From Hyphomonadaceae bacterium (GTDB lineage Bacteria; Pseudomonadota; Alphaproteobacteria; Caulobacterales; Hyphomonadaceae), in NCBI GenBank assembly GCA_027485145.1, contig JAIXRO010000056.1, positions 1 to 39,871 on the forward strand: 39,871 nt of DNA, given 5' to 3'. The notes beneath the pieces are model-generated. The model made no database searches, was not told the origin of the DNA, and saw nothing but the letters and a program-made list of their open reading frames with translations. The translations under genes were made by a program, and so were the position numbers. Below are positions 8,258 to 16,940 of the stretch, piece after piece. The first letter of the stretch is position 1, and each line of letters opens with the position of its first letter.

Positions 8258-9253
8258 TTAGCGGCTCGCCTTCAAGGGAAAAGCGATCGGACGCATTGGA
8301 GCTGCATCCGCGCCGCGCAGCTTCAGAGATCCACCGACGAACGCAAACTCATGCACCCCGTCGCGGGCAAGGTCTTCCAGATAGACGAGTTCCAGAATCG
8401 GCACGCCCATCTGGGCGAGAAGGTAGGTGTGGAGTGGCACATAGTTGCCTTCAACTTCCGAAGGAAACGCCTCGAAGCTCAGATTGTCGGCTCCAAGGAT
8501 CATCGCGCCGCCGTCTTCGACCAGGTACTTCGCAGCATCCATCCCGAGGCCAGGAGGGTTGGACATGTAGCGCTGCGAATCTTCGTACACGCGCATCCTT
8601 CCTGTGCGGATGAGGACCACGTCGCCTTTCTGCAACTTTGTCTTCTGCTTTCGCAGCGCCGTTTCGATATCCTCGCGTGTGATCCGGTACCCGTCGTCCA
8701 ACATTGCAACGCCCTTGGACGCGGCAACATCGATCAGGACGCCGCGAGCAACAATCGGAGGAATGGTTTCGGCGCCTGTCTTCTTCCAACCTCGATCTCC
8801 GAGATGCTCGTCAGCGGAGAAGCCATTGTAGATTTTGCCGCCAATCCCAAAATGATTGAAGGCGTCGATATGAGTGCCGGAATGGGTGTACATCGAGATC
8901 GCAGAACCCGTGTATCCCACATGCGCATTCATCTGCTCTCCGACACCCATCGGATCGTCGATGACAGTCCCGCGGGGTGTGTGAGTCATCCAGATCTGGT
9001 AGTCCGGGTCTCCTGCCGCCTGCCAGCTCGGCATCCCGACAAAGTATTCGACGGAAAGGTCGTAGACTGTCTCGGCAGACGCTTTTGACATGATTTGCGA
9101 GCGCGACTTGGCAGTAATCATGTTGAGGCGGCCGAGCTCGTCGTCCGGCCCCCAGGGGCTTTGGCCTACTATGCTCTGCGCGGTCACTGACCCCGCCAGG
9201 GCCGCCCCCAGCAGGATCGTTGCCACCAACATTCTTGAACTTGCGGTTCTCAT
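8258..9253 (-). CDS. Exported cyclase-family (kynurenine formamidase-like) hydrolase
   Basis: 331 residues from ATG 9253, with CAGGAGA 6 bases upstream. Residues 1-25 form a Sec signal peptide (hydrophobic core LVATILLGAALAG, cleavage after VTA). The mature part is the metal-dependent cyclase fold (PF04199): the HSGTHIDAFNHF motif (His124, His128, Asp130, His134) supplies the metal ligands, and LIRTGRMR and LGADNLSFEAFPS are family segments. Family members hydrolyse N-formylkynurenine, isatin or related amides; most are cytoplasmic, so the export signal is notable. Probably the first gene of a unit with the EamA exporter. Confidence 0.88.
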   Translation of the reverse strand: MRTASSRMLVATILLGAALAGSVTAQSIVGQSPWGPDDELGRLNMITAKSRSQIMSKASAETVYDLSVEYFVGMPSWQAAGDPDYQIWMTHTPRGTVIDDPMGVGEQMNAHVGYTGSAISMYTHSGTHIDAFNHFGIGGKIYNGFSADEHLGDRGWKKTGAETIPPIVARGVLIDVAASKGVAMLDDGYRITREDIETALRKQKTKLQKGDVVLIRTGRMRVYEDSQRYMSNPPGLGMDAAKYLVEDGGAMILGADNLSFEAFPSEVEGNYVPLHTYLLAQMGVPILELVYLEDLARDGVHEFAFVGGSLKLRGADAAPMRPIAFPLKASR

Positions 9254-9650
9254 GAAAATCTCCTGTTCACGGACTATCGTGATGCAGGAAGTGCCGGCCA
9301 CAGGCCCGTTTGATAATCGCCCGTCTGGTAACAAGTTTATTCACAAGCAGCAGACAATCGACGGGGATAGAGATCATTTGAGCAGCAAGGCGCAACTCTA
9401 AAGCATTGCACGATGATGACTGTTATATCGGCCGACTTTACCGGACTTATTCTAAAGTATTCCAAGTCTTTTCAAGTTTTCCGACACTTTGGACAAATGG
9501 GCACGCCCTTGCGACGCGCGTATTGATTGTGGCTTGCAGGTGGGCAAAGAAGCGCGCGGCTGCCGCATGAAACGCGCCTCAATCGCATCGATCGCTCTGA
9601 CTTCAGCGCTGATGAGATCTGCCGCGTCGTGTTCAACGCTGAATGAGTTA
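9254..9650. other. Non-coding stretch upstream of cyclase gene
   Basis: About 400 bases between the cyclase start and the IS remnant. It must hold the cyclase promoter (minus strand). The part at 9390-9490 is AT-richer than its surroundings. Short open frames on both strands at 9450-9710 run into the IS remnant, have no recognisable domain and no convincing start, and are not called. Confidence 0.5.
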
Positions 9651-9657
9651 GACGGTG

Positions 9658-10156
9658 CTACACAACGAGAAGTTCGCGCCATTCGCGAAGGGCGGCGTCA
9701 CGTCGCGATTTGAAACCGGCCCTCCTGTCGATGTTTCTCTGGTGATTTAAGTGGTTGTGTACAGACGAATGAACTGAAGCGAATTTCTGAAGACTTCGCA
9801 TTCGCCTGAAGCGCGACATCGCTCGCTCTCGTCGGCGGAAAGGCTGGTGAGAATTCTCGGCGCGGTTGTTTGAGTGCCGGCCCGTCTCTTGGCGTTCCTC
9901 GTTCCCGATCACCTTCATCGCTGCGCAATCGGAGGGGCGCTTGTCAGTCACCACAGCTTCGGGATTTCCGTAGCGTTTCATGGCTTTTCTGAGGAATTTC
10001 AGCGCCGCTGCCTTGTCGTGGTTCTTCGCGACCTACGCTTCCAGAACCTCCGCTTCGTGGGCTACAGCGCGACAGCGGAAATCGGACATACATCAGCATG
10101 CCAAGCTGGATGATCTCGGGCGAGGTCTTGAAGTACCCGAAGGGGTTCTTGTTCAT
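9658..10156 (-). pseudogene. IS6-family transposase remnant with internal deletion
   Basis: Homologous to the intact IS6-family transposase at 14815-15519, same strand. The N-terminal codons (NPFGYFKTSPEIIQLGML) and C-terminal half (VVTDKRPSDCAAMKVIGN to WRELLVV) remain, but the middle, including the first catalytic Asp, is gone. Comparison shows a single deletion of 206 bases (499 left of 705) between two copies of ACAGCGG, positions 15229-15235 and 15435-15441 in the intact copy; one copy survives here at 10072-10078. The deletion also shifts the frame. The right flank still matches the intact element to about 10206; the left flank stops matching just upstream of 9658. Confidence 0.9.
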
Positions 10157-10306
10157 TTTCCAAGGCTAACCGCCGTGCCCGGCTGTCTCAAGAGACGGCT
10201 CCGCCCACATCACCGACGGTTGAACTGGGCTGCAAAGATCAGTGGGCCGCCGCAACGCGCGGCAATAGCGACGCTCTTTGGCGCCATCCAATCCATGCTC
10301 TAGAGC

Positions 10307-10440
10307 GGGGGACTCCGTGGCTGTGCTCTCAGTCCAATGCGAACCCCTCTCCGCTATTCGCGGGTCAGCAGGTTTTAGACAACGAGTTCGTGGCCCGTTT
10401 CTATGCCGCGCTCGTGCAAAAGGTCTTGTGTGTTTCGCAT
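10307..10440 (-). mobile_element. Short internally deleted IS6 relic
   Basis: Bases 10319-10386 match the outer end of the intact IS6 element (14759-14826) closely, sharing GTGGC, AATGCGAACC and CTATTCGCGGGTCAGCAG. After AACGAG the similarity jumps to an internal part of the transposase (CTCGTGCAAAAGGTCTTG against CTCGTGTAGGAGATCTTG near 15404). This is therefore a second, more decayed copy in the same orientation that has lost most of its body. Edges are approximate. Confidence 0.65.
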
Positions 10441-10829
10441 TGAAAGCGGACAGCCGAGAGCGCAGCGCCCGGGATAATCTCCTGTCATGATCGACGCCGC
10501 GCGGCTCCGGATCACGGTTCACGACCTCAACCAGGATCCGGCTGGCGTCAGGTTCGGTCGACCGGCCGGGTGCCGCTGGCCGGAGCTGCATGCATCCGGG
10601 TTCCGACGACCCTGCGAAGGGCGCACGGCCGGCCCGCCATTTCCCGCAGTCCTGCCTTGAAACCGCCACAGGATTTTCCGACGGACGCGCGAAGACTGCG
10701 ATGGGGCAACGGACAGCTTAAATTGCAACCATTGGGGCCTTCGGACATTGAAATCTGTGCCCGTCTTGTTGCACTGCAACATCCCTTAACCAAACTCATG
10801 TTCAACGGCCCGGCCTGAGGAGCGTTTAA
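10441..10829. promoter_or_regulatory. opgGH upstream region with TGTTGCACTGCAACA palindrome
   Basis: Roughly 390 bases without a recognisable gene. The part nearest opgG is AT-richer and holds a perfect palindrome, TGTTGCA-C-TGCAACA at 10767-10781, 48 bases before the opgG start: a likely operator for a dimeric regulator. TGC-rich palindromes of this type are bound by PhaR-like regulators in alphaproteobacteria, but the assignment here is only a guess. The remaining bases show weak overlapping open frames and nothing recognisable. Confidence 0.5.
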
Positions 10830-12482
10830 TTGCGGAAGCTGCGTACCGCTGTCTGGAACCTGCAAAGGGCTGCCCTCGGCGGCCTTTTTCTGGTGTGCGC
10901 CTGTTCGGCGCCCTCGGGGTCCGGCACCGCAGGTGAGCAGGCGACCGAAGGCGGCGCCGCGATGGCCGGCGCCGAGTCGGCCGCGCCGGACGCCGCAGCG
11001 AGCGGCACGCCGGCCGCCGCCAGTGGGTTCGGCATCGACGATGTCCGCGCCCGCGCCCGCGATCTCGCCCTTCAGCCCTACGTGCCGCCCGAAGGCCTGC
11101 CCAAGGGCATGCCCGATCTCGACTATGACCAGTATCGCCGCATCCAGAACCGCTCCGAGGTCGCGATCTGGCCCCAGCCGACCACCGAGCCTGGCGCCGG
11201 ACAGACCCTAGACAGCGCCAGCGGCTTCCGCGTGCTGCCGGACCCGCGCGGCTACCTGTTCCATCAGGCCATCCGCCTCAACCTGGTCGAGGACGGCAAG
11301 GTCATCGCCCGGACGGCCTCGGCGCGCGACTTCGACTTCCAGGATCTCCCCATGCCGGACCAGATCAAGGGCGTTGTCGGCTTTGCCGGTTTCCGCATCC
11401 TGAGCGTCCTCAACCAGCCCGGCAAGTTCGACGAACTCGTCAGTTTCAAGGGTGCCAGCTTTTTCCGCGCGCTGGGGGCGGGCACCGTCTACGGCGCCTC
11501 GGCCCGCGGCCTGTCGATCGGTACGGCCTCGCCGGACGGCGAGCAGTTCCCGCATTTCGCAGAATTCTGGCTGGTGCGCCCCGCGCCGGATGCGCCGAGC
11601 CTGACGGTCTATGCCCTGATGGACGGCGAAAGCATCACCGGCGCGTTCGAGTTCACCATCACGCCCGGCGCCGAGACGCGCACCGATGTCTCCGCCCAGT
11701 TTTTCCCGCGCCGCGAGCTGACCTCCGTCGGCATCGCGCCGCTGACCTCGATGTACTTCTTCTCGCCGCATGACCTGCGCAAGTACCCGGACGATTTCCG
11801 ACCGGCCGTCCATGATTCCGAGGGCCTGCGCATCCAGATGCACAATGGCGAATGGGTCTGGCGCCCGCTGATCAATCCCCAGTCGCTGCAGATTTCCGTG
11901 CTGGCCACCGCCGTGCCGAAGGGGTTCGGTCTCGTCCAGCGCCGCCGCGGCCTCGAAGCGTTCGCCGATGTCGAAGCGGACTACCACCGCCGTCCGAACG
12001 TCTGGATCGAGCCTGTCTCGGGCTGGGGCGAGGGCCACCTCTCGCTCGTCGAGATCCCGACCGCCAACGAATACAACGACAACATCGTCGCCTTTTGGAA
12101 GCCGACCGCCCCCTGGCAGCCCGGCGAGGCCTACACCCTGTCCTACACGATGCAGTGGAGCCTGACCGCACCGCCCTCGCCGGAGGTGTTCCCGGTGGCC
12201 GGTACGCGCTCCGGCAAGACGCCCGACCGCCGCCGGCAGCTGTTCGTCATCGATTATGACACGGCCGGCGAGACATTGCCCGACAACATTGAAGCCAGCA
12301 TCTCGACCTCGTCGGGCGCGATCTTCAATCCGAACATCAAGCGACATGCCGAGACCGGGAAAACCCGGCTCACATTCGAGCTCGGCGCCGAGGGTGCCGA
12401 TGTGGCCGAACTCAGGGCCCTGCTCACCTCGGGAGGAAAGCCGATCTCAGAAACCTGGCTCTACCGCTGGAGACCCGAATGA
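10830..12482 (+). CDS. opgG: Glucan biosynthesis protein OpgG (MdoG)
   Basis: 550 residues from TTG 10830, supported by TGAGGAG about 6 bases upstream. The N-terminus has a basic region and hydrophobic segment ending VCACS (possible lipobox Cys25), then an Ala/Gly-rich linker to about residue 66. The OpgG/MdoG fold follows, from FGIDDVRARARDLALQ, with family segments such as YDQYRRIQNR, GAGTVYGASARGLSIGTA and EYNDNIVAFW. OpgG acts in the periplasm on the osmoregulated periplasmic glucan backbone made by OpgH. The stop overlaps the opgH start (ATGA). A TTG start and a linker or lipoprotein-like leader differ from the simple signal peptide of the E. coli protein. Confidence 0.93.
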   Translation: MRKLRTAVWNLQRAALGGLFLVCACSAPSGSGTAGEQATEGGAAMAGAESAAPDAAASGTPAAASGFGIDDVRARARDLALQPYVPPEGLPKGMPDLDYDQYRRIQNRSEVAIWPQPTTEPGAGQTLDSASGFRVLPDPRGYLFHQAIRLNLVEDGKVIARTASARDFDFQDLPMPDQIKGVVGFAGFRILSVLNQPGKFDELVSFKGASFFRALGAGTVYGASARGLSIGTASPDGEQFPHFAEFWLVRPAPDAPSLTVYALMDGESITGAFEFTITPGAETRTDVSAQFFPRRELTSVGIAPLTSMYFFSPHDLRKYPDDFRPAVHDSEGLRIQMHNGEWVWRPLINPQSLQISVLATAVPKGFGLVQRRRGLEAFADVEADYHRRPNVWIEPVSGWGEGHLSLVEIPTANEYNDNIVAFWKPTAPWQPGEAYTLSYTMQWSLTAPPSPEVFPVAGTRSGKTPDRRRQLFVIDYDTAGETLPDNIEASISTSSGAIFNPNIKRHAETGKTRLTFELGAEGADVAELRALLTSGGKPISETWLYRWRPE

Positions 12483-14671
12483 ACGACCTGCGTGCCCGCC
12501 CGATCGAGTTCCCGGTTTCGATGCCGGACCAAGCCTTCGGCGCCCCCGCCACCAGCCGGAGCCGGTTTGCGCCGAAATCCCTGATGTGGCGCAAGGTGTT
12601 CCTCTTCGTGTCCACGGTCCTGCTGACCGGCTGGGCGACGCACGAGATGTTCCAGGTCCTGTCGGTGTCCGGCCTGACCGTGTTCGAATGGGCCCTGCTC
12701 GCTGTTTTCGCCCTCAACATCAGCTGGGTCTGCTTTGCCTTCATCAATGCGCTGGCCGGTCTCGGCGCCAAGCTGGCCGCCAGCCGCCGCCCGCCCGCAG
12801 ACATCAGTGTGCGGAGGATCTCGGGCGCGAAAACCGTCATCGCCTTCCCGGTCTATAACGAGGACGTGGAGCAGATCTTCGCCACCGTGCTCGCCACGGC
12901 GCAGAGCCTGTCGGGCGCGCCGGGCCATTTCGAATGCTTTATCCTCAGCGATACCAACACGCCCGAAATCGCGCTCCAGGAAGAGGCCGCCTTCGAGCGC
13001 GTGCAGGACCTGCAACCGGCCGACGTGCGGATCCATTACCGCCGCCGCACCATCAACACCCACCGCAAGTCCGGCAACATCCGCGACTTCGTCACCCGCT
13101 GGGGCGGGCGTTACGACTACATGATCGTCTATGACGCCGACAGCTACATGGAGCGCGACACGATCCTGCGCCTTGTCGATGCGATGCAGGCGGCGCCCCA
13201 TACCGGCCTGATCCAGACCATCCCGCAGCTCGTCGGCGTCGACACGCTGTTCGGCCGCTGCCAGCAGTTTGCCGCCGCGCTCTACGGCCCCGTCCTCGGG
13301 CACGGCATCGCCTGGTGGGCGCAGAAAGAAGGCAATTTCTGGGGCCACAACGCCATCCTCCGCATCCGCGCCCTGGCCGAGGCCGCCGGCCTGCCGGAAA
13401 TCCACGGCCGTGCCCCGTTCGGCGGCACGATCATGAGCCATGACTTTGTCGAGGCCGCCTTCCTTCGCCGCGCCGGCTGGGGTGTCGAGGTCCGGGCGGA
13501 CATCACCGGATCGTACGAGCAGGGCCCGCCCACCATCATCGACATGGTCACCCGCGACCGGCGCTGGTGCCAGGGCAACATGCAGCATATGGCTGTGCTC
13601 CTGCAGGCCCGCGGCCTCACCTGGACGAGCCGGTTCCACCTGATCACCGGTATCTTCTCCTACCTCTCCTCGCCGCTCTGGCTCCTGTTCATCTGTATCG
13701 GGATGGTCCTCTCCCTGCAGAACAGCTTCCTCGTGCCGGACTATTTCGGCGATGGCGCCGCCCTGTTCCCGACCTGGCCCGTGATCGACTCCGAGCGTGC
13801 GCTGAAACTGTTCATCGCCACCATGACCATCCTGTTCACGCCAAAGATCTGCGGCCTCCTCTATGGCCTTTTGGACACCGACTGGCGCCGCGATGTCGGC
13901 GTCCTTCGCACCATCTCCGGCACGCTCTGCGAGACGCTGCTATCGATCCTGATCGCCCCAGTGCTGATGGTCACGCAAACCAGCGCGGTGATCAGCGTGC
14001 TGTCCGGCCGTGATTCCGGCTGGGGCCCCCAGAAGCGCGAGGATGGCGGCTATTCCTTCGCCGCCACCGTGCGCCACCACCTGCCGGCCACCGTGCTGGG
14101 CGTCGTGCTGACGGTCTCCGCTATCGCCATCTCGCCGGTCTATGCCGCTTGGCTCGCCCCGGCCACGATCGGCCTGCTGCTCAGCGCGCCCGTGTCCTAC
14201 TTCACCGCCCAGCGCGCCGCCGGTCTCCGCTTCCGCCGTCTCGGCCTCCTGGCCTCGCCGCATGAAACGAACCCGCCGGCCTCGCGTACGGCGTCCGTCC
14301 GGGCCCGGAAGGATTTTTCCGGCCTGATGCCACTCGGCCTCAAGGCGCTTCTCCTCGACCTGCGCGCCCAGACCCGCCGCGCCCCGCTGGTCGATCCGTA
14401 CTGGCCGCTTGCGCATGGCGAGGTGCATGTCCCGCTCGCGACCGCGCGGGCAAAAGCCGACAAGGCCGCCACCGCGCAGGACTATGCCGGGATGCTGACG
14501 CGCGCCGAGCAGATGGCCCTCATCAATTCGGCCCGGGACCTGCGGATGGCCAACTTCCGCTTCGCCGCTACCCGCGCGCCGGATCATCGCGGCTGGTCCT
14601 ACGCCGCCACCGCCCGCCCCGCCGCCCGCCCGGTCCAATCGCCCCGGAAGGCCAACGCCGACTGGTCCTGA
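12479..14671 (+). CDS. opgH: Glucan glucosyltransferase OpgH (MdoH)
   Basis: 730-residue inner-membrane processive GT2 glucosyltransferase that polymerises UDP-glucose into the periplasmic glucan backbone and passes it outward. It has N-terminal membrane helices (about residues 37-100), then the cytoplasmic catalytic domain with FPVYNEDVEQIF, the metal-binding YDADSYM, SHDFVEAAFLRRAGW and the acceptor motif RDRRWCQGN. A C-terminal block of membrane helices follows, with a basic tail. Slightly shorter than E. coli OpgH (about 847 aa), lacking part of the long N-terminal region. It overlaps opgG by 4 bases, so translation is coupled. Base composition is as GC-rich as the core genes at the right end, unlike the less GC-rich regions around it. 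Confidence 0.95.
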   Translation: MNDLRARPIEFPVSMPDQAFGAPATSRSRFAPKSLMWRKVFLFVSTVLLTGWATHEMFQVLSVSGLTVFEWALLAVFALNISWVCFAFINALAGLGAKLAASRRPPADISVRRISGAKTVIAFPVYNEDVEQIFATVLATAQSLSGAPGHFECFILSDTNTPEIALQEEAAFERVQDLQPADVRIHYRRRTINTHRKSGNIRDFVTRWGGRYDYMIVYDADSYMERDTILRLVDAMQAAPHTGLIQTIPQLVGVDTLFGRCQQFAAALYGPVLGHGIAWWAQKEGNFWGHNAILRIRALAEAAGLPEIHGRAPFGGTIMSHDFVEAAFLRRAGWGVEVRADITGSYEQGPPTIIDMVTRDRRWCQGNMQHMAVLLQARGLTWTSRFHLITGIFSYLSSPLWLLFICIGMVLSLQNSFLVPDYFGDGAALFPTWPVIDSERALKLFIATMTILFTPKICGLLYGLLDTDWRRDVGVLRTISGTLCETLLSILIAPVLMVTQTSAVISVLSGRDSGWGPQKREDGGYSFAATVRHHLPATVLGVVLTVSAIAISPVYAAWLAPATIGLLLSAPVSYFTAQRAAGLRFRRLGLLASPHETNPPASRTASVRARKDFSGLMPLGLKALLLDLRAQTRRAPLVDPYWPLAHGEVHVPLATARAKADKAATAQDYAGMLTRAEQMALINSARDLRMANFRFAATRAPDHRGWSYAATARPAARPVQSPRKANADWS

Positions 14672-14697
14672 CCCCTGCCGGCGCCAGAACGCAAATC

Positions 14698-14719
14698 GCC
14701 CCGGTTCGTGGGGGCCTTT
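14698..14719 (+). terminator. Possible opgGH terminator
   Basis: Inverted repeat GCCCC / GGGGC (14698-14702 and 14711-14715) with an 8-base loop, followed by CTTT, 26 bases after the opgH stop. The stem is short and the T-tract minimal, so support is weak. Confidence 0.35.
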
Positions 14720-14746
14720 GGGAAGAAAACCGAAGCGCCGTCATAT

Positions 14747-15577
14747 GAGGGATTACGTGGCAGTGGTGTCAGTCTAATGCGAACCCGTCTCTGCTATTCG
14801 CGGGTCAGCAGGTGCTACACAACGAGAAGTTCGCGCCATTCGCGAAGGGCGGCGTCACGTAGTGATTTGAAGCCGGCCCTCCTCTCGATATTTCTCTGAT
14901 GATTGAAATGGTTGTGTACAGACAAATGCATTGAAGCGAATTTCTGAAGACTTCGCATTCGCCTGAAGCGCGACATCGCTCGCTCTCGTCGGCGGAAAGG
15001 CTGGTGATAATTTTCCGCGCGCTTGTTTGAATGGCGGCCTGTTTCCTCGCGCCGCTCGTTTCCAATCACCTTCATCGCTGCGCAATAGGAGGGGCACTTG
15101 TCAGTCACCACAACTTCGGGATTTCCGTAGCTTTTCATGGCTTTTCTGAGGAATTTCACCGCCGCTGCCTTGTCGTGGTTCTTCGTGACCCACGCTTCCA
15201 GAACCTCCCCTTCGTGGGCTACAGCGCGACAGCGGTAGTGCGTTTTCCCGCGAATCTTCACGAAGACTTCGTCCAGGTGCCAGCGCCATTGCTTGAACCG
15301 CCGCATCGCCTCGGACCTCCGATTCCGGATCTTATTGGCGAAGTACGTCCCGAAGCGATCAACCCACAGACGGACGCTTTCGTGGCAAGCGTCAATGCCT
15401 CGCTCGTGTAGGAGATCTTGGACATTTCGTAGCCACAGCGGAAATCGGACATACATCAGCATGCCAAGCTGGATGATCTCGGGCGAGGCCTTGAAGTAGC
15501 GGAAGGGGTTCTGGCTCATTTTCCAAGGCTAACCGCCCTGCCCGGCTGTCTCAAGATCCGTTTCGGCTGACATCACC
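14747..15577 (-). mobile_element. IS6-family insertion sequence, apparently complete
   Basis: About 0.83 kb, the usual IS6 size, holding one intact transposase. The outer ends carry an imperfect inverted repeat: GTGGTGTCAG at 14763-14772 and its complement CTGACATCAC at 15567-15576 (one mismatch in ten). The left end was also placed by matching the relic near 10307-10386. No convincing 8-bp target duplication was found, so the element may be old or may have arisen through recombination. It lies 76 bases after opgH, in the same orientation as the remnants on the other side of opgGH. Confidence 0.8.
14815..15519 (-). CDS. IS6-family transposase
   Basis: 234 residues, full length for the family. 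Residues 1-30 begin with the typical NPFRYFKASPEIIQLGMLMY; residues 32-60 hold the zinc-finger-like/HTH region (LLHERGIDACHESVRLWVDR). The DDE catalytic domain shows WHLDEVFVKI (Asp83), VVTDKCPSY (Asp140) and KRAENYHQPFRRRE (Glu169 candidate). No frameshift or stop is present, so the protein may be active. IS6 elements transpose by replication and create directly repeated copies around captured DNA, which matches the arrangement around opgGH. Confidence 0.93.
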   Translation of the reverse strand: MSQNPFRYFKASPEIIQLGMLMYVRFPLWLRNVQDLLHERGIDACHESVRLWVDRFGTYFANKIRNRRSEAMRRFKQWRWHLDEVFVKIRGKTHYRCRAVAHEGEVLEAWVTKNHDKAAAVKFLRKAMKSYGNPEVVVTDKCPSYCAAMKVIGNERREETGRHSNKRAENYHQPFRRRERAMSRFRRMRSLQKFASMHLSVHNHFNHQRNIERRAGFKSLRDAALREWRELLVV

Positions 15578-15766
15578 TGGGCCAAGGTCACGCCGGAATT
15601 GGTGCTGGATTTTTGATTCGGTTTTCGGCATCTTCGCCTCAGCGAATTCTTACATCGGTGCGTATCAAAACGAGGGACGGCAAGTGGAACGCAGCACCTT
15701 GGAAAAAGGCTGCAGGCGGCCGTGGGATCCACAGGAAAAACTCATCGCCGGATTGAGTAGTATAGA

Positions 15767-16849
15767 TTGGTGCGCCCCGTGTCTCTGAGACAAACTATAT
15801 TGGTGGGGCAAGCTGCAGCCACACCGGTAAACTTTCCCAGCTTCCTCTTCCATAAAGTATCCAAGTCTCCGCGCGATGACGAGATTGTCTTGGCCGGAAC
15901 AGGCCTCACACGGGAAATGTTCGAAGTTCCGGGCCTCCGCATCGAACTTCCCATTATGCGCAAGTTCGTATCAAACGTGATCAAGCTTACGAAAGACCCC
16001 CACATATGGCTAAGGCTCGCACCAGAGTACAAAACTGAGTATATTGGTCTGCCCGCTCACGCTGCCATGAACGCCCCGCGGCTGATCGATGGCTTGGATA
16101 CGTTCAATCGCTTTGCTCCGCTCGCATTCCCTTTGATAGGATATTCTTTTGATCGTTCTCAGGCAGTTCACGGATCATCCGACTGCGAGATTGTTTATCG
16201 ACACAAGTTTCCGGAGGACCTGACCTATTGCCTGCTTGGCACGTCGCTCATTGCTGCGCTGAACGTGCTTGATGACATGCTCGGAATCTCTGGCGTTGCC
16301 ACTCGGGTCGAGTTCAGTGTGGCGAAGCCGGACGGCTGGGAATCCCTAGAACCAGAAATCAGCGCCACCCCCTTTCATTTCAACGCCGCTGTGACGAAGA
16401 TCGTCTTTCCTAGTGAGTTGTTGCAAACGCCGCTCCCGGGAGCAGACCCGCTAAACCACCAGAGATACGTTGCGATGTGTGAAACGCTCGCCTCGGAGCC
16501 CGCACCCTCGGATTCTCCAGTCAATCAAGTGATTGGCTATCTCGAAACAATGACCGATTGCACAGTACAACTTTCAGATGCCGCGTCGGCTCTGGGCTAC
16601 TCAGAACGCACACTTCGGCGACATCTGGAAAAGGCCAACAGTTCGTTTCGGACCCTGAAGGAACACGTTCGCCAGAGCCGCGCGGAAAAACTGCTCCTGA
16701 ACACGTCGCTTTCGATGCAGAGCATTGCAGACGAGCTGGGCTTTGACACGCCTTCGAATTTTGCACGAAGCTTCAAGCGGTGGACCGGATTGTCGCCGCG
16801 ATTGTATCGAGAACGTCAATTTCCGCCGCAGGATACTGGCCAGAACTGA
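15767..16849 (+). CDS. AraC-family regulator with arabinose-binding-like N-terminal domain
   Basis: Up to 360 residues. Only non-ATG starts are available after the in-frame stop at 15758 (TTG 15767, GTG 15770, GTG 15779), none with a strong Shine-Dalgarno; the start is uncertain by a few residues. Residues about 20-210 resemble the PF12625 sensor domain found in AraC proteins of the OruR/ArgR-like group. The last 95 residues form two HTH motifs, LSDAASALGYSERTLRRHL and MQSIADELGFDTPSNFARSF, followed by KRWTGLSPRLYRE. It lies 91 bases upstream of the arylsulfatase gene on the same strand and is its likely regulator. Confidence 0.9.
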   Translation: MVRPVSLRQTILVGQAAATPVNFPSFLFHKVSKSPRDDEIVLAGTGLTREMFEVPGLRIELPIMRKFVSNVIKLTKDPHIWLRLAPEYKTEYIGLPAHAAMNAPRLIDGLDTFNRFAPLAFPLIGYSFDRSQAVHGSSDCEIVYRHKFPEDLTYCLLGTSLIAALNVLDDMLGISGVATRVEFSVAKPDGWESLEPEISATPFHFNAAVTKIVFPSELLQTPLPGADPLNHQRYVAMCETLASEPAPSDSPVNQVIGYLETMTDCTVQLSDAASALGYSERTLRRHLEKANSSFRTLKEHVRQSRAEKLLLNTSLSMQSIADELGFDTPSNFARSFKRWTGLSPRLYRERQFPPQDTGQN

Positions 16850-16873
16850 ATAGTCTTTGGCCGCGTGCGAGCT
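16837..16873 (+). promoter_or_regulatory. 37-bp repeated element, copy 1 (before arylsulfatase)
   Basis: Begins TGGCCAGAACTGAATA and ends GAGCT; it overlaps the AraC stop codon and ends 67 bases before the arylsulfatase start. It matches 20285-20321 at 31 of 37 bases, with 26 of the first 29 identical. GGCCA and TGGCC 15 bases apart form inverted ends. Candidate operator, perhaps for the adjacent AraC protein. Confidence 0.55.
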
Positions 16874-16940
16874 ATTCGACCGCGGCGACGTCTTTTAGGC
16901 TCCCTTCGAAGTCATTTAAAGATGCTGTTAGGAGCCCATT

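Noticed and set aside
9452-9713. Short open frames on both strands next to the IS remnant
   Set aside because: No ribosome site, no domain, and both run into the IS remnant sequence.
11208-13639. Two long minus-strand open frames opposite opgG and opgH
   Set aside because: High GC at third codon positions makes long antisense frames common; opgG and opgH are certain.
14747-15585. Target-site duplication around the intact IS6 element
   Set aside because: Flanks on the two sides do not share an 8-base direct repeat at any reasonable choice of element ends.
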